Positions 25,850 through 37,062 of a stretch of 64,000 nucleotides of DNA are shown piece after piece. The stretch lies in assembly GCF_003234085.1 (NCBI RefSeq), contig NZ_QKSD01000017.1:1-64000 (forward strand). Direction: 5' to 3'. The position numbers were made by a program, and so were the translations under genes. The DNA comes from Curtobacterium sp. MCPF17_052 (GTDB lineage Bacteria > Actinomycetota > Actinomycetes > Actinomycetales > Microbacteriaceae). Positions within the stretch are counted from its first letter, which is position 1. Each line of letters starts with the position of its first letter. The notes under the pieces are model-generated. The model made no database searches. It had not been told where the DNA came from and saw only the letters and a program-made list of their open reading frames with translations.

Positions 25850-27355
25850 TCAGGCGGCGGTGCCCGCGGTGAGCCAGCGGAACGGGATCGAGATGGTGAC
25901 CTCGGTGCCGCTGCCGGTCAGCGTGTGCCAGTCGATCGTGCCGCCGAGCTCGCCCTGGATGAGCGTGCGGACGATCTGGGTGCCGAGCCCCGAGCCGACC
26001 TTGCCCTCGGGCAGGCCCACGCCGTTGTCGCGCACCTGGATCTCGAGGTGGTCGTCCGAGCGGTTCGCGACGATCTCGACCTCGCCGTCGCGGCCGTCGA
26101 GCCCGTGCTCGACCGCGTTCGTGACGAGTTCGGTCAGCCCGAGCGCGAGCGGGGTGGCCGCCTCGGACGGGAGGACGCCGAACTCCCCCGTCTTCTTCGG
26201 GTGCACGGTCGTGTTGTGTGAGGCGGCGACCTCGGTGACGAGCTTGAGGACGGAGTCGAACACCTCGTCGAAGTCGACGGTCTGGCTGAGTCCGGTCGAC
26301 AGGGTGTCGTGCACGACGGCGATCGCGGCGACGCGGCGCATCGCGTTCTGCAGCGACGTCCGCGCCTCGTCGGAGTGGGTGCGCCGCGCCTGGATGCGGA
26401 GCAACGACGCGACGGTCTGCAGGTTGTTCTTGACGCGGTGGTGGATCTCCCGGATCGTCGCGTCCTTCGTGATGAGTTCACGCTCCTGGTGGCGCATCTC
26501 GGTCACGTCCCGGCAGAGCACGACGGCCCCGATCCGCTCACCGTGGTCGCGGAGCGGGATCGAGCGGAGCGTCACGGTCACGCCCTTCGCCTCGATGTCG
26601 GCCCGCCACGGGGCCCGGCCGGTCACGACGAGCGGCAGGGACTCGTCGACGTCGAGCTGCGCGCCGAGGAGCTCGGTCGTGACCTCGGCCAGGGACTTGC
26701 GCTCGAGTTCGCCGTCGAAGCCCATCCGGTTGAACGCGCTCAGGCCGTTCGGGCTGGCGAACGTCACGACGCCGTCGGTGTCCAGGCGGAGCAGGCCGTC
26801 ACTCGCTCGCGGCGCACCACGGCGCGGACCGGCCGGGGCACCGAGGTCGGGGAAGTCGCCGGTGGCGATCATGCCGAACAGGTCGTTCGCGCTCGCGGTG
26901 AAGTTGAGCTCCTGGCGGCTCGGCGTCCGGGACTCGTCCTGGTTCGAGTGCCGCGTGACGACCGCGATCGGGCGGTCGGTGGTCTGCGCGCTCTTCGCGG
27001 TCAGGCGCCGGAGCACGGGGATCGCGCGGACACGGGTCGGGGTGTCCTCGTACCAGTCGGGCTCGGCGGAGTCGACCACACGACTCCCCGTGAAGCTCTG
27101 GGTGACCTGGTCCCGCCACTCTTCGCGGATCTCCTGACCGACGATGTCGCGGTAGAACAGCGTCGCCGCCGAGGACGGCCGGGCGTGCGCCACGGCCACG
27201 AAGGTCGAGTCGTCCTTGGTCGGCACCCACAGCACCATGTCCGCGAAGGACAGGTCGGCGAGCAGCTGCCAGTCGCCGACGAGCAGGTGCAGCCACTCGA
27301 CGTCGGCTTCGGAGGAACGGCCTTGCGCGAGGACGAGGTCACTGAGGGTCGACAC
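25850..27355 (-). CDS. pdtaS: Sensor histidine kinase PdtaS
   Basis: 501 residues, soluble. N-terminal GAF-type domain (about 15-155), a PAS domain (about 180-290), then a HisKA_2 dimerisation domain with the phosphorylated His305/His306 in REIHHRVKNNLQTVASLL, and an HWE/HATPase domain with ELVTNAVEHGL (N-box) and DNGVGLPEG. Its partner in mycobacteria, PdtaR, is a response regulator with an RNA-binding ANTAR domain encoded elsewhere; none lies in this window. GTG at 27355 six bases after TAGACT, no Shine-Dalgarno: leaderless. Confidence 0.94.
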   Translation of the reverse strand: MSTLSDLVLAQGRSSEADVEWLHLLVGDWQLLADLSFADMVLWVPTKDDSTFVAVAHARPSSAATLFYRDIVGQEIREEWRDQVTQSFTGSRVVDSAEPDWYEDTPTRVRAIPVLRRLTAKSAQTTDRPIAVVTRHSNQDESRTPSRQELNFTASANDLFGMIATGDFPDLGAPAGPRRGAPRASDGLLRLDTDGVVTFASPNGLSAFNRMGFDGELERKSLAEVTTELLGAQLDVDESLPLVVTGRAPWRADIEAKGVTVTLRSIPLRDHGERIGAVVLCRDVTEMRHQERELITKDATIREIHHRVKNNLQTVASLLRIQARRTHSDEARTSLQNAMRRVAAIAVVHDTLSTGLSQTVDFDEVFDSVLKLVTEVAASHNTTVHPKKTGEFGVLPSEAATPLALGLTELVTNAVEHGLDGRDGEVEIVANRSDDHLEIQVRDNGVGLPEGKVGSGLGTQIVRTLIQGELGGTIDWHTLTGSGTEVTISIPFRWLTAGTAA

Positions 27356-27361
27356 CCGATC

Positions 27362-27367
27362 AGTCTA
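27362..27367 (-). promoter_or_regulatory. -10 hexamer for leaderless pdtaS
   Basis: TAGACT, six bases, GTG on the minus strand. The same hexamer and spacing occur at ilvD. Confidence 0.55.
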
Positions 27368-27397
27368 GGTGCGGCCCCGAGCACCCTCAGTTCCCCG

Positions 27398-27424
27398 CTG
27401 TGGAGAAGGACGCGCTCTCCACAG
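27398..27424. promoter_or_regulatory. Inverted repeat in the divergent pdtaS / 27476 spacer
   Basis: CTGTGGAGA, nine bases, TCTCCACAG: perfect 9-bp arms between two divergent leaderless promoters. It is about 30 bp from each -10, suitable for a shared regulator. Confidence 0.4.
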
Positions 27425-27462
27425 ACCACGGCTTTCAGCCGTATGTGATGTTCCACGAACCT

Positions 27463-27468
27463 TACGCT
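27463..27468 (+). promoter_or_regulatory. -10 hexamer for leaderless Rv3235-like gene
   Basis: TACGCT, seven bases, ATG at 27476. Confidence 0.5.
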
Positions 27469-27475
27469 CGGCCTG

Positions 27476-27976
27476 ATGAAAGGGGCCGGGGTGGCGGAGA
27501 ACGCACGACGGATCGAGGACGAGCCGGACGGGCACGGCGCAGACGGGGGGCTGGGGCGCCGGCACGACGACCGCGCCGAGCACGAGCGACACCGTGGACG
27601 GCACGAGAACGGGCCACCGCGGACGATGCCACCGGGACTGCCCGACCCCGGAGAGACGGCACGATCGCTCGCGCTCTGCGTGGCGGAGATCCTGACCGGA
27701 GCGCGTGAGGTCGAGACGATCTCGCGGTGGATCACCGAGGAGGTCCAACGACATCTCCAGCACCGCGCTGCGGTCACTGCTCGGGCTCGCTCGGCAGCAC
27801 GCCGCCGTCGGCACCGTCCGGTGATCCGCGTCGGCAGCGTCGTCGTCAGCGTGCCGCGGGACGGTGTCGCCGAGGCCGCCGTCGTCGTGCACACCCGCAG
27901 TCACGCCCGCGCGGTCGCCATCCGGCTCGAGGAACGCAGGGGGCGGTGGCGGGCCACCGCGATCGGCGTGCTCTGA
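27476..27976 (+). CDS. Rv3235-like (DUF6459-type) protein
   Basis: 166 residues. The first 50 are polar, low complexity and His/Arg-rich. The conserved part (about 55-166) runs GETARSLALCVAEILTGAREVETISRWI, then IRVGSVVVSVPRDGVAEAAVVVHTRSHARAVAIRLEE and ends RGRWRATAIGVL, the pattern of actinobacterial Rv3235-family proteins found next to secA. Function unknown. Start is the ATG with leaderless spacing. A shorter form starting near the PPGLPDPGETAR stretch is possible. Confidence 0.75.
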   Translation: MKGAGVAENARRIEDEPDGHGADGGLGRRHDDRAEHERHRGRHENGPPRTMPPGLPDPGETARSLALCVAEILTGAREVETISRWITEEVQRHLQHRAAVTARARSAARRRRHRPVIRVGSVVVSVPRDGVAEAAVVVHTRSHARAVAIRLEERRGRWRATAIGVL

Positions 27977-28012
27977 CGACCGTCGTCGGCGACCGACTGC
28001 GCGACGGCGGAC

Positions 28013-28056
28013 GACGGACGGGAGGCCCGGTACCAGCTGGTACCGGGCCTCCCGTC
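28013..28056. terminator. 44-bp palindromic terminator (copy 2)
   Basis: Same GGAGGCCCGGTACCAG core and palindrome as 17626-17669, base for base; the perfect palindrome itself is 28017-28056. Between convergent genes (27976 and the secA end at 28073), fitting bidirectional termination. Confidence 0.7.
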
Positions 28057-28072
28057 ACGACGACGCGGAGCG

Positions 28073-30856
<2,784 letters not shown>

Positions 30857-30948
30857 GTGAGCTCCTTACGAAGTCGTCGTGCGCGGTCGACGCGCCCGAT
30901 CAGCCAGTCATGCTAGCAACCCGCCGGGGTCCGGCGCTGGGAGCAGCA

Positions 30949-30986
30949 CGAGTGCGCACGACCCCGGACGGGACCGTGCGCACTCG
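30949..30986 (-). terminator. Terminator after hpf
   Basis: CGAGTGCGCACG, 14-base loop, CGTGCGCACTCG: perfect 12-bp stem 20 bp after the hpf stop on the minus strand, before the secA leader. Confidence 0.7.
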
Positions 30987-31006
30987 GAGGTGGTGCGTCG
31001 CGTCGA

Positions 31007-31729
31007 CTACGCGGTCGCGGGCGCGGACTCCTCGACGAGGACGTGCTCGCTCCCCCGGGCGTCGGCGCCCGGGTTCTCGTCGATGCCGATGACGCCGTAG
31101 TCCCAGCCCTTCCGGCGGTACACGACGCTCGGCCGGTGGGTCTCGGAGTCGACGAACAGGTAGAAGTCGTGTCCGACGAGCTCCATGTGGTACAGCGCGT
31201 CGTCGACCGTCATCGGTGCGGCTTCGAAGACCTTCTGCCGGATGACGACCGGCGAGTACGCGGCGTCCTCTTCTTCACGGCCGGCTCCCTGGTCGGCGTC
31301 GACCACGGGGACGGCGCCGGTGGCGACCTCCTCGATGAGCTTGCCGTCGGCGGGCTCCACACCCATGCCCTCGAACGCGGCGCCCGAGGCCTCGGCCACG
31401 GAGGTCGGACGGTGACGGCCGCGGTGCACCTTCTTGCGGTCGCGTGCTCGGCGCAGGCGCTCGGCGATGCGCGCGAACGCCAGGTCGAAGGCCGCGTACT
31501 TGTCCGACGCGGCCGATTCGGCCCGGACGAGCGGTCCGGGTCCGATGAGGGTCAGTTCGACGCGGTCCTCGCCCTGCGCTCCGCTGCTCTTCTCGTGGTG
31601 CCGGCTCACCCGCACCTCGAAGGCGAGGGCCCGGTCGGCGAGCACGTCGATCTTCTCGGACTTCTGCTCCACGTAGGCCCGGAATCGGTCGGTGACCCCG
31701 ACGTTGCGGCCCGTGATCGTCACGTCCAT
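31007..31729 (-). CDS. hpf: Long ribosome hibernation promoting factor
   Basis: 240 residues. N-terminal S30AE domain (1-105; DVTITGRNVGVTDRFRAYV, basic RLRRARDRKKVHR) that blocks the ribosomal decoding sites; a flexible linker; and the C-terminal dimerisation domain (about 175-230; VIRQKVFEAAPMTVDDALYH, VGHDFYLFVDSE, VVYRRKGWDYGVIGI) that joins two ribosomes as 100S particles. ATG at 31729 with GGGAG six bases upstream; the open frame continues 57 codons further but is not conserved. Probably induced on starvation; hypothetical -10 TAGCCT (minus) at 31792-31797. Confidence 0.95.
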   Translation of the reverse strand: MDVTITGRNVGVTDRFRAYVEQKSEKIDVLADRALAFEVRVSRHHEKSSGAQGEDRVELTLIGPGPLVRAESAASDKYAAFDLAFARIAERLRRARDRKKVHRGRHRPTSVAEASGAAFEGMGVEPADGKLIEEVATGAVPVVDADQGAGREEEDAAYSPVVIRQKVFEAAPMTVDDALYHMELVGHDFYLFVDSETHRPSVVYRRKGWDYGVIGIDENPGADARGSEHVLVEESAPATA

Positions 31730-31903
31730 GGCGGCTCCCATCCACACTCGGCGGTTCGCCTCCGTCCGGCGAACACCAACGCCTTGCCGCGAGGCTAGAC
31801 CCTGCTGGCTCCGCCCGTGCCCGAGCTGGCCCGCGTGCCGGAGACCTCCACCTGATGCCCAGCCGATGTCCATGTCCGCCCTGCCGCGCCCGCCGCGCAC
31901 GGT

Positions 31904-32761
31904 TCAGACCTCCACGGTGGCGACGGCCACGCACCGGACGACCCGGCCACCGGCAGCGCGGACGGCGCGGACCGCCTCGGCCATCGTGACGCCGGTGGTG
32001 ACGACGTCGTCCACGAGCACGACGTCGCGGTCAGCCACACCATCGGCGACGAGGGACCCGACGGTGGCCGCGACCCGCTCGACGGCGGTGCGCTCCTTCT
32101 GCCCGCGGCCGTCCGTCCCGGCGCGCGCCGACCCGGGGCCGGCGTCCGGAGCGGGGCCGGGGTCGGAACCGGGGCCGGAGTCGGAACCGGGGCCGGCCTG
32201 CGGTACCGGGACCCGCCGCAGGCCCCGTGCACGTCGGACGCCCGCTCGACGGAGGACCGCCACGACGGGGTCGAACCCGCGCCGCCGGTGTCCCCGCGAT
32301 GACGGCGGCACGCGGAGCACCAGTGTGCCGACCGGGGCCGCCGCGAGCGCCGCCCGGACGAGGTCCGCGGTGCGCCGGGTGAGCCCGCTGACGACGTCCA
32401 CGCGCCCGCGCAGCTTCCACTCGAGCACCAGGGTCCGGACGAGGCCGTCGTACTCGTGGGCGGCGTCGAGCCGGACGCCGGCCACGAGTCGGGTGCGACC
32501 GGGTAGGGCGTCGAGGGCGGACCGGCAGGCACGGCACAGCGCACGGTCCGGGGCGCCGCAGCCGACGCAGGCGACGGGCAGCACGAGCGCGAGGACCGCA
32601 GCAGCGGCGTCGGCCCAGGGACGACCACGGCCGCCCGCTGGAGTTGCAGCACGCGCAGTCGCGGCACGTGGAGTCGCGGCACGTGCAGTCGCGGCAAGTG
32701 CGGTGTCGGCGAGCGGGACCGCGGACGGGAGGACGACCGATCGGGTCTGGGGCGTTGGCAT
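31904..32761 (-). CDS. ComF-family phosphoribosyltransferase-like protein
   Basis: 285 residues. A zinc-finger-like CVGCG...CRAC motif (about 65-79) is followed by the PRTase domain with SSRGHRRRGFDPV and the PRPP loop VVLVDDVVTTGVTMAEAV near 255-272. ComF supports DNA uptake in competent bacteria; in actinobacteria its role is unproven. It carries two low-complexity inserts: AATARAATPRA (about 22-42, from 15-bp repeats) and GPGSDSGPGSDPGPAPD (about 188-204, from 18-bp repeats), absent from most relatives. Neighbour of hpf and lpqB, as in M. tuberculosis. Confidence 0.88.
   Translation of the reverse strand: MPTPQTRSVVLPSAVPLADTALAATARAATPRAATARAATPAGGRGRPWADAAAAVLALVLPVACVGCGAPDRALCRACRSALDALPGRTRLVAGVRLDAAHEYDGLVRTLVLEWKLRGRVDVVSGLTRRTADLVRAALAAAPVGTLVLRVPPSSRGHRRRGFDPVVAVLRRAGVRRARGLRRVPVPQAGPGSDSGPGSDPGPAPDAGPGSARAGTDGRGQKERTAVERVAATVGSLVADGVADRDVVLVDDVVTTGVTMAEAVRAVRAAGGRVVRCVAVATVEV
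32135..32203. repeat. 18-bp tandem repeat inside comF-like gene
   Basis: Units at 32135, 32153, 32171 and a partial at 32189; core GGGGCCGGGGTCGGAACC. In frame, encodes the six-residue GPGSDS-type repeat between the catalytic halves of the protein. Confidence 0.85.
32649..32708. repeat. 15-bp tandem repeat inside comF-like gene
   Basis: Four units (32649, 32664, 32679, 32694), core GCACGTGCAGTCGCG. In frame: five residues per unit (ATARA/ATPRA) near the N-terminus. Confidence 0.85.
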
Positions 32762-32860
32762 GACCCGATGGTCCCGGGTGGGGACCGTCGGGGGTGGGCC
32801 GACGGGGCGGACTGTGGACGGGCCTCCTGTCCGGCCCGCATGTGGAGGGAGAGCCCCCGG

Positions 32861-34573
32861 TCAGCGCTGCACGCCGAGCACCGACGCCTCGACGCCGGTG
32901 GTGTCCCACCCGGCACCGGTCGACTGCAGCACCGACCCGTCGGACATCCGGAGCAGCAGCGCACTGCCGCTCCCCCCGGCGATCGCCGTCGCGCGGCCGT
33001 CCGGCTTCGCGAGGGTGTCCCACTGCCCGCCGACGGTGGTGCGGACGATGCTCGAGCCGGCCGTCGTGCGTCCGACCGAGGCGACGTCGAGCTCGTCGAC
33101 CCAGGCGGCTCCGACGGGGTCACCGTCGGCGGCCTGTACGCGGACGGGCGGGCCGAGCGAGGTCGGTGCACGGTCGGAGCCGCGCGTGATCGCGACGACG
33201 TAGAGCGCGGCACCGTCGTCGGTGTCGAGGAGCGCCAGGGCCCGGGTCGAGTCACGGGACACCTGGAACGAGACCAGCCGGCCCTCGGGGAGGGTCGAGG
33301 TGACGGTGTGCGGGTCGCCGCCCAGCCCGTACGCCGTGATCGACCGGGTGTCCGACTGCTGCGCGACCCAGACGAAGCCCTGGTCGTCGATGCTCGGTGG
33401 CACGAGGTCCTCGCGGGTGTCGATGCGCAGCGGGTCCTTGCCGGACCGGACCACGAACACACCGTCGTCGTTGCCGACGGCTGCGGCCGTGCCGGATGCG
33501 GAGAGGGCGAGCGAGCTCGGGTCGAGGCCGGCGATCCGGTCGCTCAGTCCGCCGCCGAGCGCGGTGACGTCCCCGGTGCCCGGTGTGGCGTACCCCGCGA
33601 CACGGTCCTGGACGACGAGGGGTCGAGCGTCGACGTCGGGGTTCCGCTGGGCACTCGTGCCGCTGGAGTCGGGCAGGGGCAGGGCGACGCCCTCGACGGT
33701 GAGGTCGACCGAGGAGATCGTGGCGACCGAGGAGAGCGAGTCGGTGAGCTGTTCGCGCATCCGGACCTTCTCGACCGTGTTCGCCCGGAGCGCCTCGCTC
33801 GACAGGTCGACCTGCGCGCTGCCGCTCTCGATCGTGACGGCGTTCAGGGAGAGCTGGGTCCCCTCGGGGAACGACGAGACGACCGAGCCCTCGAGCCACT
33901 CTGCGGGCCCGGCGAGCAGGGCGCTGACGATGCGGGTGCTGGTGGAGGAGCGGGCCAGGAACCAGCGCTCGTCGGGGACGAGGAACCGGTAGGTGGGGTC
34001 GTAGAAGTACAGCGCGTGCGGCTGGAACACCGAGGTGAAGTTGACGGGCGACAGGATGATGCCGTCGGGGGCGTAGGCGATGCGCCACTGGCCGTCCTCG
34101 CGGACGAACTGGAACGTCAGCGTCGAGGACGTCGGGCGGACCGCCTGGGTGTACTCGCCGTCGGCGTCCACCGAGGCACTCGCGGTGAGCGTGTAGGTGA
34201 GTTCCTGGTCGCCGACGCGTTCGACCTGACCGTCGCCCTGCCGGATGGTGACGCCCTGCCGCGGGTTCCACTTCTGCGAGAAGCCGCTGCTGAGGAACTC
34301 GCGGGCGACGGCGTAGTCGTTCTGCGCGCCGGTGGCGGCGTCGATGAACTGCGTCAGCAGGTCGGTCTGGTTCGCCCCGTCCTCGGGGCCGGTCGGACGG
34401 TAGTCCACACCGCCGGTGGGGGACTCGTCGGTGATCGACTGCCCGGAGCGCACGGGACCACCGGTGGGGATCGCCGCGCAGGCGGTGGCGCCGAGCAGCG
34501 TCACGGCGGCGAGCGCGGCGGTGAGCACCAGCCGGAGGCGCGCACGGTGGGTCGGTCGGGCCGTCCGGGTCAT
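32861..34573 (-). CDS. lpqB: Lipoprotein LpqB
   Basis: 570 residues. Signal peptide with positively charged start (MTRTARPTHRARLRL) and lipobox GATAC, Cys32, so the protein is anchored to the outer face of the membrane. GerMN-type domain (about 165-320) then a beta-propeller LpqB domain to the end. In mycobacteria LpqB touches MtrB and tunes MtrA signalling. ATG at 34573 overlaps the mtrB stop as ATGA and has GGAGG eight bases upstream. The order mtrA-mtrB-lpqB is conserved in Actinobacteria. Confidence 0.95.
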   Translation of the reverse strand: MTRTARPTHRARLRLVLTAALAAVTLLGATACAAIPTGGPVRSGQSITDESPTGGVDYRPTGPEDGANQTDLLTQFIDAATGAQNDYAVAREFLSSGFSQKWNPRQGVTIRQGDGQVERVGDQELTYTLTASASVDADGEYTQAVRPTSSTLTFQFVREDGQWRIAYAPDGIILSPVNFTSVFQPHALYFYDPTYRFLVPDERWFLARSSTSTRIVSALLAGPAEWLEGSVVSSFPEGTQLSLNAVTIESGSAQVDLSSEALRANTVEKVRMREQLTDSLSSVATISSVDLTVEGVALPLPDSSGTSAQRNPDVDARPLVVQDRVAGYATPGTGDVTALGGGLSDRIAGLDPSSLALSASGTAAAVGNDDGVFVVRSGKDPLRIDTREDLVPPSIDDQGFVWVAQQSDTRSITAYGLGGDPHTVTSTLPEGRLVSFQVSRDSTRALALLDTDDGAALYVVAITRGSDRAPTSLGPPVRVQAADGDPVGAAWVDELDVASVGRTTAGSSIVRTTVGGQWDTLAKPDGRATAIAGGSGSALLLRMSDGSVLQSTGAGWDTTGVEASVLGVQR

Positions 34574-36234
34574 GCCGGGTCCTCCGTTCCGGTCGGTCCC
34601 GCGTAGGACTCGTCGAGCGCGGGCAGCGGGATCGCCGACGTCGGCGGGGTCTCGCTGCTCCGACGCGGCAGGGTGAGCACGAACGCGGAGCCCTCGCCCG
34701 GTCGTGACCACACGTCGATGCGGCCGCCGTGCAGCTGGGCGTCGCCGAGGCTGATGGCGAGCCCGAGTCCGGTGCCGCCGATGGTGCGCTTGCGGCTGGG
34801 GTCGGCACGCCAGAAGCGGTCGAACACCCGGGCGGTGTCCTCGGCCGGCATCCCGACGCCACGGTCGCGCACCGCGATGGCGACGGAGCGGGAGTCGCTG
34901 TCGACCACGACGTCGACGGGTCGGCTGTCACCGTGCTCGATGGCGTTGCCGACGAGGTTCCGGAGCACGCGGCGGATCCGGCGGGCGTCGAGCTGCATGG
35001 TGGTGTGTCCGCCCGGGGTGGACAGGCGCAGCTCGATGCCGGCGCGGTCGGCCAGGGGGCGGAACTCCTCGACGATGTCGGCCGCGAGCGCCGCGGGGAC
35101 GACGGGTTCGGTCTCGAGTTCGACGGCCTGGGCGTCGTACCGGGAGATCTCGAGCAGGTCCGCGAGCAGCAGCTCGAACCGGTCGACCTGGGCGTGCAGC
35201 AGTTCCGCGGACCGGGCGACGGAGGGTTCGAAGGCGTGCCGGGCGTCGAAGAGCAGGTCCCCGGCGAGGCGGATCGTGGTGAGGGGCGTCCGGAGCTCGT
35301 GGGAGACGTCGGACACGAACCGCTGCTGGACGCGCGAGAGCTCGGCCAGCTGGGTGATCTGGCGGCTGACGGCGTCGGCCATGTCGTTGAAACTCCGGGC
35401 GAGGGTGGCGATGTCGTCCTCGCCCCGGACCGGGATGCGTTCATCGAGACGGCCGGCGGCGATCTTGCGGCTGGTCTCGGCAGCGCCGCGGATGGGGACG
35501 ACGACCAGGCGCACCACGAGCGAGGTGACCAGCGCGATGAGCACGATGAGGGCGACACCGCCGATCGAGAGGGTCTGGGACACGAAATCCAGCGTCTGCT
35601 GCGCATCGGACAGGTCGTACACGATGTACAGCTCGTACTGGCCGGCGCTCGGGATCTGCAGTGTGGACCCGACGGCGAGCCCCGGTCCGCGGCCGTCCGG
35701 GCCCTCCAGCCGGACGGGTTGCAGACTGAGCTCCCCGGTGTCGGCGGCCACCCGTTTCCGCAGGTCGTCCGTGATCACGGAGTCCGGGAACCCGGTGCTG
35801 GCGACGTTCTGCAGGATCTGCGGTGTCCGGGCTCCGGGTGTGCGCTCGATCGCGATGCTCGTCCCGCCCGGACTGGTGGTGTTCGAGAGGATCGCGTTCT
35901 GCGCCTCGCTCTGCAGCGACTCCAGTTCGGTCTGGTTGTTGTCCTCGGCCGCTGTGGCGGCGTCGAAGATGTTCTGCGCCACGATGGTCGCCCGCGCCGA
36001 CTCGGCCTCGATCTGGTCGCGGCGCTGCGCGTACACGTTGTTCGAGATGCTCACCATGACGGCGGTGCCGATCACGGCGACGGCGAGTCCGGTGGTCGCC
36101 ACGGTGATCGCGGCCGAGCGGACCATCAGCGAACGACGCCAGAGGTACGCGATCCCGCGCCAGATCCGGCGGAGCCAGGTGCGGACCCGCCGGCGCGCCC
36201 GGCGGAACGGCGCCGGGGCCGACGAGGACGTCAC
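34570..36234 (-). CDS. mtrB: Sensor histidine kinase MtrB
   Basis: 554 residues. Two membrane helices (about 41-64 and 224-247) flank an extracytoplasmic domain; HAMP (about 248-300), HisKA with His312 in SDVSHELRTPLTTIRLAGD, and HATPase with NLVGNAIEHGD (N-box), DRGVGMP and GGTGLGLAI. Senses the envelope and phosphorylates MtrA, which controls cell division and wall enzymes. Five bp after mtrA. Confidence 0.97.
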   Translation of the reverse strand: MTSSSAPAPFRRARRRVRTWLRRIWRGIAYLWRRSLMVRSAAITVATTGLAVAVIGTAVMVSISNNVYAQRRDQIEAESARATIVAQNIFDAATAAEDNNQTELESLQSEAQNAILSNTTSPGGTSIAIERTPGARTPQILQNVASTGFPDSVITDDLRKRVAADTGELSLQPVRLEGPDGRGPGLAVGSTLQIPSAGQYELYIVYDLSDAQQTLDFVSQTLSIGGVALIVLIALVTSLVVRLVVVPIRGAAETSRKIAAGRLDERIPVRGEDDIATLARSFNDMADAVSRQITQLAELSRVQQRFVSDVSHELRTPLTTIRLAGDLLFDARHAFEPSVARSAELLHAQVDRFELLLADLLEISRYDAQAVELETEPVVPAALAADIVEEFRPLADRAGIELRLSTPGGHTTMQLDARRIRRVLRNLVGNAIEHGDSRPVDVVVDSDSRSVAIAVRDRGVGMPAEDTARVFDRFWRADPSRKRTIGGTGLGLAISLGDAQLHGGRIDVWSRPGEGSAFVLTLPRRSSETPPTSAIPLPALDESYAGPTGTEDPA

Positions 36235-36239
36235 GCCCG

Positions 36240-36917
<678 letters not shown>

Positions 36918-37062
36918 GGGATGCGGACTCCGGAGGGCAGGGTGGGGCACCCAGGGACGGGTACTCTCCGCTCACGATAGCCGAGGCCCCGTCACCGCAG
37001 GTTTTCCGACAGGATGGACACGGTCGCGCGTTCCGGCAGCGGCCAGGCGAGGGGGCGGGTCG

